A stretch of 64,000 nt of DNA from Actinomycetes bacterium (GTDB taxonomy: Bacteria; Actinomycetota; Acidimicrobiia; Acidimicrobiales; Acidimicrobiaceae), in contig JAKCDL010000004.1 of assembly GCA_021841935.1 (NCBI GenBank), positions 106,407-170,406 of the forward strand, given 5' to 3'. Position 1 is the stretch's first letter, and each line of letters starts with the position of its first letter. The translations under genes were made by a program, and so were the position numbers. Of the stretch, positions 54,667-63,698 are shown one piece after another. The notes below the pieces were generated by a model. That model saw only the letters and a list, made by a program, of their open reading frames with translations, did no database searches and was not told the origin of the DNA.

Positions 54667-55713
54667 TCAAAGGATGTCACTCATTGCCTCCATGAAGAGG
54701 TCATTTTCATGTGCTGAACCAACTGTAACCCTAAGGCAGTTATCAAGCCTCGGCCATCGAGACCAGTCGCGTACCAAGATAGAACGCTCAAGGAGCATCT
54801 CCCACAACTTGTGGCCATCGATGGAATCTGGTCGAAAGAGGATAAAGTTAGCCGACGAACGCCAGTAGGTAACCGGAATCGTATCAAAGAAGTCCATGAT
54901 GCGATCGCGCTCCGACCGCAAAAACCCGACACGGGCCTCCATCTCATCGACGTGTTCAAATGCAAGTTCAGCAAGTTTTGCCTTCGATGTGTCAAAGTGG
55001 TACGGAAGGCAAACGCTCCAAAGGTTTGCTATAACCCTGGGATCCCCAATGCAGTATCCGACACGAAGGCCTGCCATCGACCATATCTTTGAGAAGGTTC
55101 GAACAACTAATAGTTCGGCACGACCTTTAGCAAATTGGATCGAATCCACCTCGTTAAATTGGCCATAGGCTTCATCGATAACGATCAAACGATCACCAGA
55201 TAGTCGAATAGCAATGTCGAGATCCTCCAAAAGGCCAGTCGGGTTATTGGGAGAGCAGATGAAACCAACGTCGATAGAGTTTTCGTCAAAGTCCGAAAGA
55301 GCCTTGTTCGTATCGATCAGAAGGTTTTCATCCCTCTCGAAGGCAAAGTAGTTAGTGCCAGTAGTTCTCGAGATCGTCTCGTACATGGCATATGTAGGCT
55401 CAAATGAGGCCGAGCGTCGCTCAGGTCCGCCGTACGTCAGCAAGATAGTCTGAATCACTTCATTTGATCCATTTGCCACAAAGACACTGTCGGGGCTCAC
55501 TCCGTGGTAGTCACTAATTACTTGGCGCAACTTAGAAGCACTTCGATCGGGGTATCGATTCAAATTTGCATTCAAGATCTCATCGTGCCACTTGTCGAGA
55601 AGCTCGACAGAGGGGCCAAATGGCGACTCATTTGTATTGAGACGAACAGCGACGTCAAGTTGGGGAGAGTGATACCCGCCGCCAACACCAAGTCCTGGCC
55701 TTGGTTCAATCAT
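54667..55713 (-). CDS. hisC: Histidinol-phosphate aminotransferase
   Basis: This 348-residue PLP enzyme has LNTNESPFGPS, NGSNEVIQTILLTYG, CSPNNPTG, VIDEAYGQF and the PLP Lys in RTFSKIWSMAGLRVGY. It transaminates imidazole acetol phosphate with glutamate. The ATG overlaps the hisD stop by 4 bases. Confidence 0.96.
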   Translation of the reverse strand: MIEPRPGLGVGGGYHSPQLDVAVRLNTNESPFGPSVELLDKWHDEILNANLNRYPDRSASKLRQVISDYHGVSPDSVFVANGSNEVIQTILLTYGGPERRSASFEPTYAMYETISRTTGTNYFAFERDENLLIDTNKALSDFDENSIDVGFICSPNNPTGLLEDLDIAIRLSGDRLIVIDEAYGQFNEVDSIQFAKGRAELLVVRTFSKIWSMAGLRVGYCIGDPRVIANLWSVCLPYHFDTSKAKLAELAFEHVDEMEARVGFLRSERDRIMDFFDTIPVTYWRSSANFILFRPDSIDGHKLWEMLLERSILVRDWSRWPRLDNCLRVTVGSAHENDLFMEAMSDIL

Positions 55714-56996
55714 TCTTGCCCCATCCGAATCTTGGCGCTTTGGCCGTGCGCCCAGAGACCTTCAGCGGCTGCGATCTCTTGAAGAGCATCTCCGATGAGA
55801 TCCATCGCGGACCTTCCAACTTCTACAGCGTGGATGCGCTTTTGGAAGTCGACCAGCGAAAGAGCGCTCGCGAATTTAGCAGTGCCATTTGTCGGGAGAA
55901 CGTGGCTTGGACCGGCAAGGTAGTCACCTACGCTCGCTGGTGCGTGTCTTCCAAGAAAGACTGCACCGGCATTTTTGACAAGCGGCAGAATATCACCATA
56001 GTCGTCAACCAAAATCTCTAGATGTTCCGGTGCAATTGCATTTGAAACGTCCATCGCTTGGCGTGGATCCCTAACAAGTGCAATGAAGCCACCATCTTGC
56101 AGTGTCGTCACTGTCTCACTATGGCGAGGCGATCTCATTAATATCTCCTCGCAGATTCCATCGGCTTTACTAGCCAGCTCCTCGTCCCAGGTAACGAGCC
56201 AAGCGAGTCCATCTGGACCATGTTCAGCCTGGACTATCACATCCATGACAGCCCACTCGGGATCGACGGTTGAATCAGCGATTACCACAACTTCGCTTGG
56301 GCCAGCATACGACATCGGGATTCCAACGACATCTGATACCAACCTCTTGGCTTGCGAGACGTAGACATTTCCTGGCCCGACAATCACGTCGGCTTTCATG
56401 ATCGAATCGGTACCATATGCCATCGCTGCTATAGCTTGAGCACCACCAACTTTATAGACGTGGTCAACCTTTGCAATATGGGCAGCCGCCAAGGTACCAT
56501 CGTCAAGATTTCCATCTGCCATCGGCGGTGAACACAATATTACCTTTTCGACACCCGCAACGCGCGCCGGTATTGCGCTCATCAACACCGAAGATGGGTA
56601 CCGAGCTTTACCACCAGGTACATAACATCCCACAACATCAACCGCACGAGTTATCTGATGAATCACCATGTGGTTTTGAGTGATTGTTCGATCTTCATGG
56701 ATCTCAGATCTGTAGTACCTCTCGATCGCTAATGATGCGACCTCCAGTGCCTTACGAAGAGAAGGATCGAGGCGGTTATATGCGGCCTCGATCGCCTCTC
56801 GATCAACCTCTAGAGCCACTAAATCAACTTTATCAAAGCGCTTCGTCAACTCAATTAGGGCTTGGTCGCCTCGCTCGCGAACCTCCTCGACGATTGTCCT
56901 TACGGCCTCAATCGGAGGTGTCGCTGCTGACTTCGGCCTTGGAAGTACAGCTAGATAGCCACCGTCTATATTTCGCAGGTCAAGTAATTTCAACAT
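55710..56996 (-). CDS. hisD: Histidinol dehydrogenase
   Basis: HisD oxidises histidinol to histidine in two NAD-dependent steps. The 428-residue protein has GCYVPGGKARYPSSVLM, VGGAQAIAAMAYG, KADVIVGPGNVYV, MSYAGPSEVVVIAD, QAEHGPDG and APEHLEILV with catalytic His/Glu. It is the first gene of the his cluster. A palindrome lies directly before its start. Confidence 0.96.
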   Translation of the reverse strand: MLKLLDLRNIDGGYLAVLPRPKSAATPPIEAVRTIVEEVRERGDQALIELTKRFDKVDLVALEVDREAIEAAYNRLDPSLRKALEVASLAIERYYRSEIHEDRTITQNHMVIHQITRAVDVVGCYVPGGKARYPSSVLMSAIPARVAGVEKVILCSPPMADGNLDDGTLAAAHIAKVDHVYKVGGAQAIAAMAYGTDSIMKADVIVGPGNVYVSQAKRLVSDVVGIPMSYAGPSEVVVIADSTVDPEWAVMDVIVQAEHGPDGLAWLVTWDEELASKADGICEEILMRSPRHSETVTTLQDGGFIALVRDPRQAMDVSNAIAPEHLEILVDDYGDILPLVKNAGAVFLGRHAPASVGDYLAGPSHVLPTNGTAKFASALSLVDFQKRIHAVEVGRSAMDLIGDALQEIAAAEGLWAHGQSAKIRMGQE

Positions 56997-56999
56997 CGT

Positions 57000-57014
57000 A
57001 CTAGGTAGCCTAGT
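57000..57014. promoter_or_regulatory. Palindrome at the hisD start
   Basis: ACTAGG and CCTAGT around TAG form a perfect repeat 4-18 bases before the hisD ATG, over the expected ribosome binding site. It could be an operator or a structure that limits translation. Confidence 0.35.
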
Positions 57015-57098
57015 AGCAAGTAATATACAAATTGAGTAGATGTTTAGTGGTGCGGGATCGACGATTTACACTAGCGATAACACTATCTTTGATTGGTA

Positions 57099-57284
57099 AT
57101 GAGTCAATCCAAAGCAGAACTGTCCTCAATTCAAAGCATCCTCGAAGAACTTAGCATGCGGATCAAAGCCATAGCCGACCAAGCCGTCAAAGATCCAAGC
57201 GATATGACGACCCCGCATCTTTTGGCACTCGAAAGATCTCTAGCATCTGCGATCCGCTCGATAACAAAGGCGCAGAGATCATAG
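57099..57284 (+). CDS. Small helical protein, function unknown
   Basis: This ORF of about 61 residues begins at ATG 57099 (a TTG at 57093 adds two). The sequence is mostly helix-forming (LSSIQSILEELSMRIKAIAD, LLALERSLASAIRSITKAQ) with no Cys or Trp, like a short helical hairpin. It fills the space between divergent hisD and the convergent acyl-CoA synthetase and has amino acid usage like a real gene. There is no clear ribosome binding site, so a leaderless message is possible. I do not recognise a family. Confidence 0.5.
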   Translation: MSQSKAELSSIQSILEELSMRIKAIADQAVKDPSDMTTPHLLALERSLASAIRSITKAQRS

Positions 57285-57289
57285 TCTGA

Positions 57290-58957
57290 TTAGTTAGCTT
57301 CCTCTCGACGCAACAAGAACCGCTGAATCTTGCCACTTGGCGTCTTGGGGAGAGTCTCGACGAATCGAACATACCTGGGATACGAAGTCTTTGACATCCG
57401 ATCCCGAACTACCTGTCTGATCTCTTCTGCAAGATCCTCGCTACCTTCAAGACCGTTACGAAGAACGACATAAGCACATATCGCCTCTCCACGAAGCTCA
57501 TCTGGGACACCAATTACGGCACACTCCGCAACTGCGGGGTGAGTCATAATCGCAGATTCAACCTCGAATGGCCCAACTCGATAACCTGCAGTTGAAATAA
57601 CGTCATCACTTCTCCCAGAGAAGTAGAAGTAACCGTCACTATTTCTAGAGGCGACATCTCCCGTTAAGTAGTAACGCATATCGGGAGAAAATCGTTCTTT
57701 GGACTTTTCCTCATTCCGGTAGTAATTGGGGAACCAAAACAGAGGAGAAGCACTTGTATCAATTGCTACTTCTCCGTCTACTCCGTCACCTAGCTCGTTG
57801 AAATTACCGTCGACTAAAACTGCTCGAAATCCGAGAGCCGCCTTACCCATTGAACCCGGTTGAACGGGTAGGGCTAGACGTGGGTCGAAGTGATTATTGA
57901 TCATCATTCCATTTTCGGTCTGGCCATAGTGGTCCCTGATCTCAACTCCCAGGCTATTGTGAACCCATTCGATGACCTCTGGATTCAAAGGCTCGCCAGC
58001 GCTCGACATTCTTTCGAGAAAGCTTTCAACTTTGCGATTTCCAATTGCCATCCGCATCGCTCGATACGCAGTCGGTGCACCAGCGAAGTTAGTAATTCGA
58101 TGCTCTCTCCAGACCTCTTCTACGCGATTTGGATCGAATGGTATATTCAAAAATAGGATTCCAAAGCCCATCGCCAAGGGGGCTACGACTCCGTAGTAGA
58201 GGCCATACGCCCAACCTGGATCAGCCATATTCCAATAGGTATCCGTTGGTCTAAGTCCAATCCCCAATGTCATGTAAGACTCAAGTGCTGCCACAGCCCA
58301 AAGCGGGACCGGTACTCCCTTCGGTGATCCAGTAGTTCCAGATGTGTAGATAATAACTATGTAATCGTTAGGCGAAATTGAGACAAACTCATCGAGAGCC
58401 TCCGACTTCAAGGCATCTCCTAACACAACCCCACGATCGTAGGTGTCAGAATCAACCACCATCACCTTTGAAGAGGCCCTTACATCGTCTCCCACTTTGC
58501 CTTCGTTTGCCATATTGGTGACGATAAATTTGGCCTCTGAATCGATCGCTCGAAATGAGATTGCGTCGGTACCAAATGCAGTGAATAGGGGTACGTATAC
58601 CGCCCCAAGTTGCCAAAGAGCAAGTGCGGTGATTATCAGGGGCGGGCATTTTGGAAGTAGTACCCCTACCCTGTCGCCTTTGCCAACTCCATTGTCCCGA
58701 AAGTATCTGGCCAACTTCTGAGCTTCAGTCCTTAGCTCTTTCATGTCTATTCGCCGCGAACCACTTGCGTCAACGTAATCGAGGCCAAAGAATCGGTCAC
58801 CGCCGATATTCGAGTAGACGATCTGAGCCAAATTGTTGTTCTCAACCTCTTTATACTTCTTCAAAAGAAAGTCAAGATACTCCTCTAGATTAAGCTCATC
58901 CCCCACGGAAATCTCTCCCAGCACTCGCTTTAGCATGTCCATTGGAAATAATATCAT
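57290..58957 (-). CDS. AMP-forming acyl-CoA synthetase (ACSM/acetyl-CoA synthetase-like)
   Basis: This 555-residue enzyme activates a carboxylic acid as acyl-AMP and then CoA thioester. It has the P-loop IIYTSGTTGSPKGVP (about residue 208), the A5 DHYGQTE motif, the A7 TGDVASRNSDGYFYFSGRSDD and A8 GYRVGPFEVESA motifs, and the catalytic Lys in KTPSGKIQR near the end. The ACSM-like sequence and lack of a long N-terminal ACS domain suggest medium-chain or acetate/propionate-like substrates. It stands alone; the Met at 58942 is an alternative start. Confidence 0.88.
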   Translation of the reverse strand: MILFPMDMLKRVLGEISVGDELNLEEYLDFLLKKYKEVENNNLAQIVYSNIGGDRFFGLDYVDASGSRRIDMKELRTEAQKLARYFRDNGVGKGDRVGVLLPKCPPLIITALALWQLGAVYVPLFTAFGTDAISFRAIDSEAKFIVTNMANEGKVGDDVRASSKVMVVDSDTYDRGVVLGDALKSEALDEFVSISPNDYIVIIYTSGTTGSPKGVPVPLWAVAALESYMTLGIGLRPTDTYWNMADPGWAYGLYYGVVAPLAMGFGILFLNIPFDPNRVEEVWREHRITNFAGAPTAYRAMRMAIGNRKVESFLERMSSAGEPLNPEVIEWVHNSLGVEIRDHYGQTENGMMINNHFDPRLALPVQPGSMGKAALGFRAVLVDGNFNELGDGVDGEVAIDTSASPLFWFPNYYRNEEKSKERFSPDMRYYLTGDVASRNSDGYFYFSGRSDDVISTAGYRVGPFEVESAIMTHPAVAECAVIGVPDELRGEAICAYVVLRNGLEGSEDLAEEIRQVVRDRMSKTSYPRYVRFVETLPKTPSGKIQRFLLRREEAN

Positions 58958-59040
58958 GGTGCTGAGTGGCCGTATAATTGTTCAGAAAGCGGACTTAGCC
59001 CCAATTGCGCATCTTTGAATCAAATGGTCTTAGATTGCAA

Positions 59041-59700
59041 CTATCTCGAAGTGGCAATAGTTGCCGATGGACAAATATCACTCAAGATGCATTCACTACA
59101 CCTTGGACGTCGCGCAACACAAGTACTTCTTCCGTGAAGAATCACCTGCAGAGAGAAGGCACCTCTGTCATTGGGTGGTATGAGGCTATTCAATTCAGCT
59201 TCGATAGCAACTGGATCTGTTTTGGATGTAAGCCCCAGCAAAGTTGTAATCCGCTTGACGTGGGTATCGACTGGAAGGCCAGGAAGTCCGAAGGCAACAG
59301 ATCGCACAACGTTTGCGGTCTTTCTCCCAACGCCGCCGAGCTTCACGAGCTCTTCCATTTCGGTTGGGACTTCGCCTCCAAGTTCCACCAGCGCTCTAGC
59401 CATAGCAATCAAATTTTTAGCTTTGTTGCGGTAAAAGCCAGTGGAGTGGATAATCTCTTCGAGCTCGCCTTGATCGGCACTTGCTAGATCGAAGGGTGTG
59501 GGGTACTTAGAAAAAAGTGCGGGAGTAGTGGTGTTGACAACCTTGTCCGTGCATTGAGCGGACAATATGGTGGCACTTAGAAGCTGGAATGGATTGTCAA
59601 AGTCGAGTTCGCATAGCTCCTTTGCGGAACCGGGGTACTTTGTTGAAAGTCGACTTTGAACCTCGCGAGCTCGCAACTTTTTAGAAATTTTTCTGGCCAA
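59041..59700 (-). CDS. nth: Endonuclease III
   Basis: Nth is a base-excision DNA glycosylase/AP lyase for oxidised pyrimidines. The 219-residue protein has the helix-hairpin-helix with catalytic Lys in LGGVGRKTANVV, the catalytic Asp in LPVDTHVKRIT, and a C-terminal [4Fe-4S] motif C-x6-C-x2-C-x5-C (CVARRPRCSECILSDIC). The N-terminal basic extension of about 20 residues is usual in Actinobacteria. Confidence 0.96.
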   Translation of the reverse strand: MARKISKKLRAREVQSRLSTKYPGSAKELCELDFDNPFQLLSATILSAQCTDKVVNTTTPALFSKYPTPFDLASADQGELEEIIHSTGFYRNKAKNLIAMARALVELGGEVPTEMEELVKLGGVGRKTANVVRSVAFGLPGLPVDTHVKRITTLLGLTSKTDPVAIEAELNSLIPPNDRGAFSLQVILHGRSTCVARRPRCSECILSDICPSATIATSR

Positions 59701-59825
59701 TTTTCCTCGTGGTTCAAGTCTAAAGTTCGAATCGGATTTGCTTTATTCCATTTGGGCTACAAGAGCCATCATTCAAAGACCTATCACCCGAATCGAACTT
59801 GAGAAATAGTAATAACCCTTAGCAA

Positions 59826-60086
59826 GTGGAACTTACGATCAATGGGCAATATAAGATTCGTCAGACGAATGCTATAAATCAAAGAAGCCGAATCTCCTCG
59901 AGATTTTTAGCCAAATCGCTGTCTATAGCGATGCTCTACGTGGAGTTACTCATTCCACTCTTTCCATCCATCATCTTTGTATCAAGACCTCGTTGGGAAC
60001 AGCTAGCCGAACGAAATCGAATCTCTTCTAGCAAAAAGTCGAGTAACCACATAGCACTGGAATTTATAGACGTGAGCAGGTTTTAG
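59826..60086 (+). CDS. Short ORF before the broken membrane gene
   Basis: This open stretch (86 residues from GTG 59826) contains one hydrophobic segment (MLYVELLIPLFPSIIF) and a basic tail, ending in TAG at 60084. It is in the same frame as the membrane-protein fragment that follows the stop directly, so it may be the N-terminal part of the same decayed gene. It could also be non-coding. Confidence 0.3.
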   Translation: MELTINGQYKIRQTNAINQRSRISSRFLAKSLSIAMLYVELLIPLFPSIIFVSRPRWEQLAERNRISSSKKSSNHIALEFIDVSRF

Positions 60087-60557
60087 CTATATGTCGATGT
60101 CATATATCTGTTCGCTGTCGTACTCTCTTTTTTCATATACCAATTTTCCCCAATTCACTCCAATCTATCTATAACCAGTGCGATAAGGGGTGACCTCTCG
60201 GGTGCTCACATAGCAGCGGGGATCGTCGATAGCATCGCAGCCGCCATCGTCGTAGTGGCCTCAGCTACAAGAATTGTCTTCTACATTGTCTCGATAATCG
60301 ACACTGCGGTGAACGGACGTCTAACGCTATGGCGCCTCACTAAATTACCCCCAAAAATCCAATTCAAATCAGCGGTCGACGCCTTAGACCGGGAAAATTT
60401 TCCACTTCATTTGGTCAAAACCTCACGTTACGCGTGGTTTACACTGACAACTATCACGATTGTACTCACGACATTTCTTCTCGCTGCGGTCGAGCTCTAT
60501 CTCCAAAGTGGATCATTTGGTGGAAGGCTGCTTGGGGGAAGATCGAGCAACGATTAA
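60087..60557 (+). pseudogene. N-terminal fragment of a membrane glycosyltransferase-like gene
   Basis: This frame is open from just after the TAG at 60084 to 60557 and encodes hydrophobic helices (YLFAVVLSFFIYQF and WFTLTTITIVLTTFLLAA). It ends GSFGGRLLGG, after which the meaningful sequence continues one frame over (EDRATINFNLLMLWWWPH). The switch falls on five G residues at 60534-60538; four would keep the frame open. The only usual start codon within it is GTG 60255. Confidence 0.55.
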
Positions 60558-61161
60558 CTTCAATCTCCTCATGCTCTGGTGGTGGCCTCATCAAATCTTT
60601 GGACTCCGCAATCCGCTAATAGCCACATTCATATCTTCGAAGGGCATAAATCTCTCGCTCTCCCCGAATAACGAATTCTTAGCGATAGTTGCCTCGCCAC
60701 TAACGGCGCTCTTTGGCCCCAAAGTAACGCTTGTATCGATCCAACTCATCCTGACGATTATTGCTGGAGTCGGTACATATAGATTGGCACGAGTCTTGGG
60801 CGCGACCCGAATGAGTTTGCTTGGTGCCGGGATCTTTTTTGAAGCAATCTCAATAATTCCTAGCAGTTTTGCTGGACATCTTGACGTCGCTATGATTAGT
60901 CTTTTCCCACTCGCAGCTGCTGAAATCACCGCATATCTCCAAGGAAGACTCTCTTCACGGAGAGTGACCATATCCATGTCACTTTTCCTAATATCAACGG
61001 GACTCACATCAATTGGAGTTGGGGTTCTCGCCCTACTCTTTATCGCTGGCATATTCTGTGTAACTGCATTAGCTTACGGAAAAGATGCCGTAGCTAGGTT
61101 GCGTAAAGTCGTTATCCGCTTTTACTTCTTGTTGCTTCTTTACTCATCGCTATTAATTTAG
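60538..61161 (+). pseudogene. Middle fragment of the broken membrane gene
   Basis: In a second frame the sequence reads EDRATINFNLLMLWWWPHQI, NPLIATFISSKGINLSLSPN and YRLARVLGATRMSLLGAGIF. This resembles the conserved part of large polytopic GT-C/YfhO-like proteins of Actinobacteria (acidic residues, WWPH, NP...G-N). About six helices are visible. The frame runs to 61161, but its last 15 residues look wrong; the continuation is in the other frame from about 61107, near a TTTT run at 61120. Confidence 0.6.
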
Positions 61162-61931
61162 TGAATAGACAAAGTCGTGCTGGGGTGATTGTTTCAACAT
61201 TGACTATGACCAATCTCGCCCTGCTTGTGGGTCCCACGATCATCTACGCTGCCACCACCTGGCCAGGAACTCTAATTCTCGGGCACAACATCGCCCCATT
61301 GCCCATGTCGATACCCAATTCGCTTCCGGGTCTGAACCTAGTTACACAGGAGATGCTCGTTGCCATCTTTACAATGCTTACCTCTATTTTGATATGCCTA
61401 TTCCTATCTCACGCATTCGCATCGAGCAAAGCGATACACTGCACAGTTAGTGAAAGCATCAACTACGCTATGGTGCCTCTTTCGTTGATTGCAGTAGTGT
61501 CTTCAATTCCGATTTCATCGTTAGGAGACGCAATTGTAGGCAACGAAACTTCAATACTTTCAATTGGCAGGATTGCGACGATAAATAAGTGTCTTCAGGG
61601 TACGAAGTTAATGCTCGAACTTTCTCCTAATGGCAATTCACTTGCTATTGAGGCGATGACTTTGACTGGCCATTCATTTGCGATTACGGGAGCTTCAATT
61701 GGATATGACGTCGCCTACCCACAAAGCCTTATGGACTCAATCCTCTCGTTTTCAAGTCATTCAGGCGTTGCATACTTACCGATTTTCGAACACGAGCTGA
61801 ATTCATCGAAAATAGATTCGGTGATTACTTCCACACCATCACATGCGCCGTGGAGCAACTACGCCTCCGAGATCGGATCAAGATTCCACGTCACGTGTTC
61901 GAGTAATCAGAAAGCAATTTCGCGCATTTAG
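61107..61931 (+). pseudogene. C-terminal fragment of the broken membrane gene
   Basis: From about 61107 the frame reads SRYPLLLLVASLLIAINL, a helix that continues the middle fragment, and is open to 61931. Three or four more helices lead to an extracytoplasmic C-terminal domain (TKLMLELSPNGNSLAIEAMT, then GHSFAITGASIGYD). From GTG 61161 alone it would be 256 residues. It ends tail to tail with the VKOR gene, overlapping it by 4 bases. Confidence 0.6.
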
Positions 61932-62398
61932 GCACGGTCGGTAGTAAAGCGATAAACGTTCAAAAAGAAGATCACCAGAGTCACGACGTGTACAACTGAG
62001 CACCACAGGCAGATGTTGTTGATCAGTACAAGTTCCGCATAGATCAACCACAGAATGAAGATTACAGAACCACCAGACATAGATAGTCTCAGGTTGTCCA
62101 AACTTCTAGTTCTGTTTAAACTCGGAAAATTCAATGCCGCGAAGGCGATGTAGAAGACCAACCCAAGCACGGATACCGGCATCCCCAAAAAATGCGACTG
62201 CGCCGAGGTAGTAACCTTTGCGCAGTTTATAATTCCAGTCTCAGGGCACGCTAGAACAGTTGCCTCTGTGAAGTGGGCATAGGTCAAGTAAGCAGATACC
62301 AATACACCGATTATAGATAGCGCAAATATTGCAATTGAGAGTGGTGACCGATCACGCCTCTCTTCACTGCTACTTCTATCTACAACACTTCTGCTCAT
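61928..62398 (-). CDS. Vitamin K epoxide reductase (VKOR) family protein
   Basis: Bacterial VKOR reoxidises a DsbA-like partner by passing electrons to quinone. This protein of about 156 residues has four or five transmembrane helices, the redox pair CLWC in NNICLWCSVVH, and loop cysteines CPETGIINCAKV. The start is ATG 62398 with GGAAGG upstream; a TTG at 62413 would add five residues. It acts in the membrane and implies disulfide bond formation in exported proteins. A thioredoxin lies about 560 bases away on the other strand. Confidence 0.9.
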   Translation of the reverse strand: MSRSVVDRSSSEERRDRSPLSIAIFALSIIGVLVSAYLTYAHFTEATVLACPETGIINCAKVTTSAQSHFLGMPVSVLGLVFYIAFAALNFPSLNRTRSLDNLRLSMSGGSVIFILWLIYAELVLINNICLWCSVVHVVTLVIFFLNVYRFTTDRA

Positions 62399-62546
62399 CA
62401 CACTACCTTCCAAAAAACTTCTCTCATTTTTGATTCTAATTCAAGGTCGCAGATTAGCGGAAGTATCTAGATAAGCACATCGCCACAAGCAATCGAGTCG
62501 AAGGCATTTATTTGAAGGATTGGATCGATCGTAGTAGCCTAATTTT

Positions 62547-62894
62547 GTGGCATTTGTGACAATTGAGGATCAAACATTAACGGTCAAACTATCGTTGAGC
62601 GAAAAGGTTGAGTCGTTGCGGTTTCATGACTTAGAGTTCAAGCTATCGAACATCGATGACGTCTACGTTACCCAAAGACCTTTCGACGAGCTAAGTGGAT
62701 TAAGGGTAGGAACTGGGCTTCCGAACGTACTATGCGTCGGAACTTGGTACAGCGCAGATGGAGCAATATTCGCCGCGATACACGGAATAACCGATGGATT
62801 GGTCGTATCGTTGAAGAACGAAAGAATCTCCAAAATAGTAATAACTACCGACAATGCACTCGAAACCGCCCATGCGATCAGACAGCAAATTTAG
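62547..62894 (+). CDS. Conserved actinobacterial protein with PH-like fold
   Basis: This 115-residue protein has a mainly beta pattern (LTVKLSLSEKVESLRF, FKLSNIDDVYVTQRPF, GTWYSADGAIFAAIHG) ending in a helix (ALETAHAIRQQI). It resembles a group of small actinobacterial proteins with a bacterial pleckstrin-homology-like domain; the ligand is unknown. GTG start at 62547. It is 64 bases upstream of trxA, but a palindrome between them suggests that trxA has its own promoter. Confidence 0.65.
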   Translation: MAFVTIEDQTLTVKLSLSEKVESLRFHDLEFKLSNIDDVYVTQRPFDELSGLRVGTGLPNVLCVGTWYSADGAIFAAIHGITDGLVVSLKNERISKIVITTDNALETAHAIRQQI

Positions 62895-62904
62895 GCGAAC
62901 GGGA

Positions 62905-62920
62905 ATACCCCATGGGGTAT
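62905..62920. promoter_or_regulatory. CsoR/CstR-like palindrome before trxA
   Basis: ATACCCCATGGGGTAT is a perfect 16-bp palindrome 39 bases before the trxA ATG. TA-flanked CCCC...GGGG repeats are typical operators for DUF156 regulators (copper-sensing CsoR, persulfide-sensing CstR). It overlaps a possible -10 TATACT. No DUF156 gene is in the window. Confidence 0.55.
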
Positions 62921-62958
62921 ACTAAGTTATAGATATCAAAAGTAGGAGCAGAAGAAAA

Positions 62959-63357
62959 ATGGCAACAGTCACATTAACAACGGACAAGTTTGAATCCACC
63001 ATCCAAGATAATGACATCGTACTAGTAGATTTTTGGGCAGCTTGGTGCGGACCCTGCCGTTCGTTTGCACCTGTCTTCGAAAAGGCGTCCGAAAAGCACG
63101 GTGATATTGTCTTTGCCAAAGTTGACACTGAAGATCAACAAGAGCTAGCTGCGGCCTTCCAAATAACCTCCATCCCAACACTGATGGCATTTCGCGACCA
63201 AATCCTACTATACGCCCAACCTGGAGCCCTACCTGCTAGCGCTCTTGAGTCGCTAATCGATCAAATCAAAGCACTCGACATGGACGACGTAAGGAAAAAA
63301 GTAGCCGAAGCACAAGACAGTCATGAAGGCCATGACCACCACGGCCACAACCACTAA
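62959..63357 (+). CDS. trxA: Thioredoxin with His-rich C-terminal tail
   Basis: The thioredoxin fold (about 1-108) has the active site WAAWCGPCRSF and the cis-Pro in ITSIPTLMAF. The family is usually 105-110 residues; here a tail of about 25 adds a charged helix (DDVRKKVAEAQ) and HEGHDHHGHNH, a likely metal-binding segment. The protein reduces disulfides or sulfenic/persulfide groups in the cytoplasm. AGGAG precedes the ATG. With the palindrome upstream, metal- or sulfur-responsive expression is plausible. A terminator lies about 100 bases downstream. Confidence 0.93.
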   Translation: MATVTLTTDKFESTIQDNDIVLVDFWAAWCGPCRSFAPVFEKASEKHGDIVFAKVDTEDQQELAAAFQITSIPTLMAFRDQILLYAQPGALPASALESLIDQIKALDMDDVRKKVAEAQDSHEGHDHHGHNH

Positions 63358-63454
63358 ACGGCATTAGTCAAAAAAATCCGCTGGTCTACGTCAAAAAAAC
63401 AAACGCCTCCGTAAAAACAACTATTTGCGCTCGGCGACTAGGCAACCTAAATCT

Positions 63455-63486
63455 AACCCCTGCAAGAAGAACTACTCGCAGGGGTT
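63455..63486 (+). terminator. Terminator of trxA
   Basis: AACCCCTGC (63455-63463) pairs with GCAGGGGTT (63478-63486), followed by TTCAATTTC. Nine base pairs with a 14-base loop. Confidence 0.8.
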
Positions 63487-63698
63487 TTCAATTTCAAACC
63501 ACTCCTTTTTTCCGAACTTCGGCTCCAGAAATAACTAAACATATGAGACAAAACATCTACAAAGAAGCAATGATCCATTAATTTTCAACTACGCACACGT
63601 GAAAGCCATGAAAAGGGTTAGGACCATCGCAAACGACTAATCGACAAACTAACACCTCAAAAGCCAACCTTCTAGGAGGCAAAACAAGGCGTTAAAGC

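Noticed and set aside
59005..59487. 160-residue plus-strand reading frame
   Set aside because: It is the antisense shadow of nth, which has complete catalytic and iron-sulfur motifs.
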